NCBI GenBank assembly: GCA_030591065.1
Contig: JAUVBU010000028.1
Span: 1 to 6,153, forward strand
DNA from: a bacterium
GTDB lineage: Bacteria; Patescibacteriota; Minisyncoccia; Minisyncoccales; JANBVM01
Reading direction: 5' to 3'
DNA length: 6,153 bases
The notes beneath the pieces are model-generated. The model did not search any database, had not been told where the DNA came from, and worked only from the letters and a program-made list of their open reading frames with translations. Both the position numbers and the translations under genes were made by a program. Shown here one piece after another: positions 4,791 to 6,153 of the stretch (position 1 is its first letter; every line of letters begins with the position of its first letter).

Positions 4791-5699
4791 ATGAAAAAAA
4801 AGAAAATAGTAATAGCCTCTGGAAAAGGAGGTGTTGGAAAATCAATGTTGTCGTCAGCTCTGACGATGCTTTTTGCTAAAAAACAAAGAGTAATAGCCTT
4901 AGATTGTGATGTTGACGCTCCCAACCTAGCGATTTGGCTAGGGATTTCTTCTTACAATAAAAGTGTTTCTAAAAAAAAGAAGATTATTCCCATATCTGTT
5001 TCGGAAAAACCTATCATCGATTATAAAAAATGTGATGGCTGTGGTTTGTGTGCTAAGAGCTGTAGGTTTTCAGCTATAGATATGATAAATGGAAAACCCA
5101 AGGTAAATAAATTCCTATGTGAAGGTTGTGGTCTTTGCGAGATTATTTGTCCTCAAAAAGCTATTACCCTAAAAGCTGTTCAAAGTGGAGAAATTATTGT
5201 TTATCCTCAACTTACTTCCAAGAAAACAAAAACAGGTTATTTTTTAATAGCTGGAGGTCTCTTTCCAGGAGAAACTGGTTCTGGAAAAATAATAGCTGAA
5301 TTAAAAAAAATGGCTGATGAGTTTGATTATCCCTTGCAAATATTAGACTCTTCTCCTGGGACAGGATGTCCAGTTACAGCTGCTTTACAAGATTCGGATT
5401 TTGCTATTTTAGTAACAGAACCTACTCCTTCTGCGTTTTCTGATGTTCAAAGAGTTTTGAAGGTAGTTAATCATTTTAAAATTCCTTACGGAGTAGTAAT
5501 AAATAAATGGGATATTAATCCTATAGTAAGTAAAAAGATTGAAAAGTGGGCTGGTAAGAATCTTTTAGGAAAAATTACGTATGATAGGGAAATATTTAAA
5601 GCGGTGTCTTCTTTTACACCAATTTTAGAAACAAAACTTAAAGCCAAGGAAGAGATTGAAAAAATTTTTAAAGAACTAAATCTTACTTTAAAGTTTTAA
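4791..5699 (+). CDS. MinD/Mrp-like P-loop ATPase with inserted double-[4Fe-4S] ferredoxin domain (second paralogue)
   Basis: A 302-residue cytoplasmic ATPase with the same plan as the protein encoded at 2258. The deviant Walker A motif GKGGVGKS is at 11-18 (Lys12, Lys17) and LDCDVDAPN at 37-45. The ferredoxin insert at about 75-125 has C81, C84, C87, C91 and C110, C113, C116, C120 for two [4Fe-4S] clusters. The Walker B-like region LQILDSSPGTGCPV (182-195) includes C193, followed by VTEPTPSAFSDVQ (208-220). Compared with its paralogue it has a longer, Lys-rich loop before the clusters (about 51-72). The pairing of two such ATPases with DIMN proteins is a recurrent arrangement in anaerobic bacteria and archaea, taken to mean metal- or Fe-S-cluster handling. 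The ATG is one base after the glycosylase stop, so translation is probably coupled. Substrate unknown. Confidence 0.92.
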   Translation: MKKKKIVIASGKGGVGKSMLSSALTMLFAKKQRVIALDCDVDAPNLAIWLGISSYNKSVSKKKKIIPISVSEKPIIDYKKCDGCGLCAKSCRFSAIDMINGKPKVNKFLCEGCGLCEIICPQKAITLKAVQSGEIIVYPQLTSKKTKTGYFLIAGGLFPGETGSGKIIAELKKMADEFDYPLQILDSSPGTGCPVTAALQDSDFAILVTEPTPSAFSDVQRVLKVVNHFKIPYGVVINKWDINPIVSKKIEKWAGKNLLGKITYDREIFKAVSSFTPILETKLKAKEEIEKIFKELNLTLKF

Positions 5700-5720
5700 A
5701 GTAAAAACAAGCTTAATATT

Positions 5721-6008
5721 ATGGCTAGACCAATAAAACCAAGAAATGTTTCTTTTGATCCTAATGCTACTTATTTTAAACCAAGAGCAATTCCTCTTTC
5801 TGAATTGGAAGAAGTTATTCTTAAAGCAGATGAATTAGAAGCAATAGGACTTTGTGATTTAAAAGATTTAAACCAAAAGGACGCTGCCAAAAGAATGGGG
5901 GTTTCCCAAAGCACTTTAGGTAGAATTTTAGTCTTAGCTAGAAAAAAAATAGCTAAAGCTCATGTTTTTGGAAAATCAATTATACTGGAAACAAAAAATA
6001 AAAACTAA
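5721..6008 (+). CDS. UPF0251/DUF134 helix-turn-helix DNA-binding protein
   Basis: A 95-residue protein matching the UPF0251 (DUF134) family from end to end: MARPIKPRNV at the start, the TYFKPRAIPLSELEEV segment at 18-33, the acidic stretch LKADELEAIGLCDL (34-47), and a sigma-region-4-like helix-turn-helix at about 48-80 with QKDAAKRMGVSQSTLGRIL. Most relatives have several Cys in the N-terminal part that could bind metal or a cluster; here only one Cys is present (in GLCDL), so such a site is not evident. The family is widely found beside DIMN proteins and is presumed to regulate them. It is the last complete gene of the run, 21 bases after the second ATPase, and is the best candidate for an autoregulator acting at 153-175 or 3612-3627. 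Regulation is inference; the fold assignment is secure. Confidence 0.88.
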   Translation: MARPIKPRNVSFDPNATYFKPRAIPLSELEEVILKADELEAIGLCDLKDLNQKDAAKRMGVSQSTLGRILVLARKKIAKAHVFGKSIILETKNKN

Positions 6009-6019
6009 ATCTATTTTTC

Positions 6020-6028
6020 TGATATAAT
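6020..6028 (+). promoter_or_regulatory. Extended -10 promoter (TGATATAAT) before the ABC ATPase gene
   Basis: TGATATAAT fits the extended -10 consensus TGnTATAAT exactly, which can work without a good -35 box; none is seen near 6000. Initiation would fall near 6035, only about five bases before the ATG at 6040, giving an almost leaderless mRNA. It is the best -10 match in the window and separates the ABC gene from the upstream run. Confidence 0.55.
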
Positions 6029-6039
6029 AAAGTCAATCT

Positions 6040-6153
6040 ATGACCGAAGATATTTTAAGAGTTAAAAATTTAAACGTTTAGTTGGGTGGAAAGAAAATTA
6101 TTGATAAACTAAGCTTCAAAGTAGAATAGGGTGAAACATAGGTTGTTTTAGGT
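6040..6153 (+). pseudogene. 5' end of a ZnuC-like ABC transporter ATPase, interrupted by three in-frame TAG codons (partial at window edge)
   Basis: One uninterrupted frame runs from ATG 6040 to the window edge and matches the N-terminus of an ABC transporter ATPase: MTEDILRVKNLNV, stop, LGGKKIIDKLSFKVE, stop, GET, stop, VVLG. The last four residues lead into where the Walker A GxxGxGK would begin, outside the window. The pattern is closest to ATPases of metal-uptake ABC systems (ZnuC/MntB type), which fits the neighbourhood. Stops are at 6079-6081, 6127-6129 and 6139-6141, all TAG, at positions where relatives vary (for example Lys, Glu, Gln, Ser, Leu). No frameshift is needed to align the segment. 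Read by the standard code it is a broken gene; alternatives are TAG readthrough or errors at a contig end. Homology is moderately sure, functional state unknown. Confidence 0.6.

Noticed and set aside
2258..5699. Cell-division MinD or plasmid ParA function for the two ATPases
   Set aside because: Both have an eight-Cys ferredoxin insert and lack MinE, MinC or ParB neighbours and a MinD-type membrane-targeting C-terminal helix.
207..6008. TGA reassignment (as in Gracilibacteria/Absconditabacteria) or general TAG reassignment
   Set aside because: The nine complete proteins are full length under the standard code, with tryptophan as TGG and no in-frame TGA or TAG. Only the fragment at 6040 shows internal TAG.
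1..6153. CRISPR arrays, tRNA or rRNA genes, insertion sequences, toxin-antitoxin or defence genes
   Set aside because: No spaced repeat series, cloverleaf, rRNA segment, transposase or terminal repeats were seen on either strand. Nearly all the sequence is explained by the listed genes.

Overview
The window is strongly AT-rich and compactly coded, with every gene on the + strand and intergenic gaps of 1 to 62 bases. Bacterial-type -10 elements, short SD-less gene junctions and the protein families present suggest a small-genome bacterium. A Patescibacteria/CPR-type lineage is my best guess, inferred from style and not from a marker gene. All nine complete genes end in TAA, and none has a recognisable Shine-Dalgarno sequence at the usual distance.

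Layout. Positions 1-47 hold the likely tail of an upstream gene. Positions 48-206 form the only clear leader region: a long terminator-like stem-loop, a sigma70-like promoter (about 111-139) and a perfect 9-bp inverted repeat (153-175). Next come three consecutive genes that each carry a NifX/NifB-type (dinitrogenase iron-molybdenum cofactor, DIMN) domain: a free-standing one with a Gly-rich tail (207-638), a cation diffusion facilitator with a DIMN domain fused to its C-terminus (646-1890), and a second free-standing one (1896-2252). A MinD/Mrp-like P-loop ATPase with an inserted double-[4Fe-4S] ferredoxin domain follows (2258-3073). Then come an AhpD/CMD-like protein keeping only its CxxC (3091-3603), a DUF84/YjjX-type ITP/XTP phosphatase (3666-4193), a family 4 Fe-S uracil-DNA glycosylase (4217-4789), a second MinD-ferredoxin ATPase (4791-5699) and a UPF0251/DUF134 helix-turn-helix protein (5721-6008). 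The right edge holds the first 38 codons of a ZnuC-like ABC transporter ATPase, interrupted by three in-frame TAG codons (6040-6153).

How it may work together (inference). DIMN proteins, paired MinD-ferredoxin ATPases and DUF134 regulators are known to occur together outside nitrogen-fixing genomes, and no nitrogenase genes are seen here. The likeliest theme is handling of iron, another transition metal, or Fe-S clusters. The two ATPases would load or carry clusters, the small DIMN proteins would bind metal or cluster, the CDF-DIMN fusion would move metal across the membrane under control of a DIMN sensor, and DUF134 would regulate the set. The YjjX-type phosphatase and the Fe-S-containing glycosylase are nucleotide and DNA housecleaning genes embedded in the run. 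The items most worth a second look are the transporter-DIMN fusion with an altered TM5 metal site, the CxxC protein without its catalytic His, and the TAG-interrupted ABC gene in an otherwise TAA-only neighbourhood.
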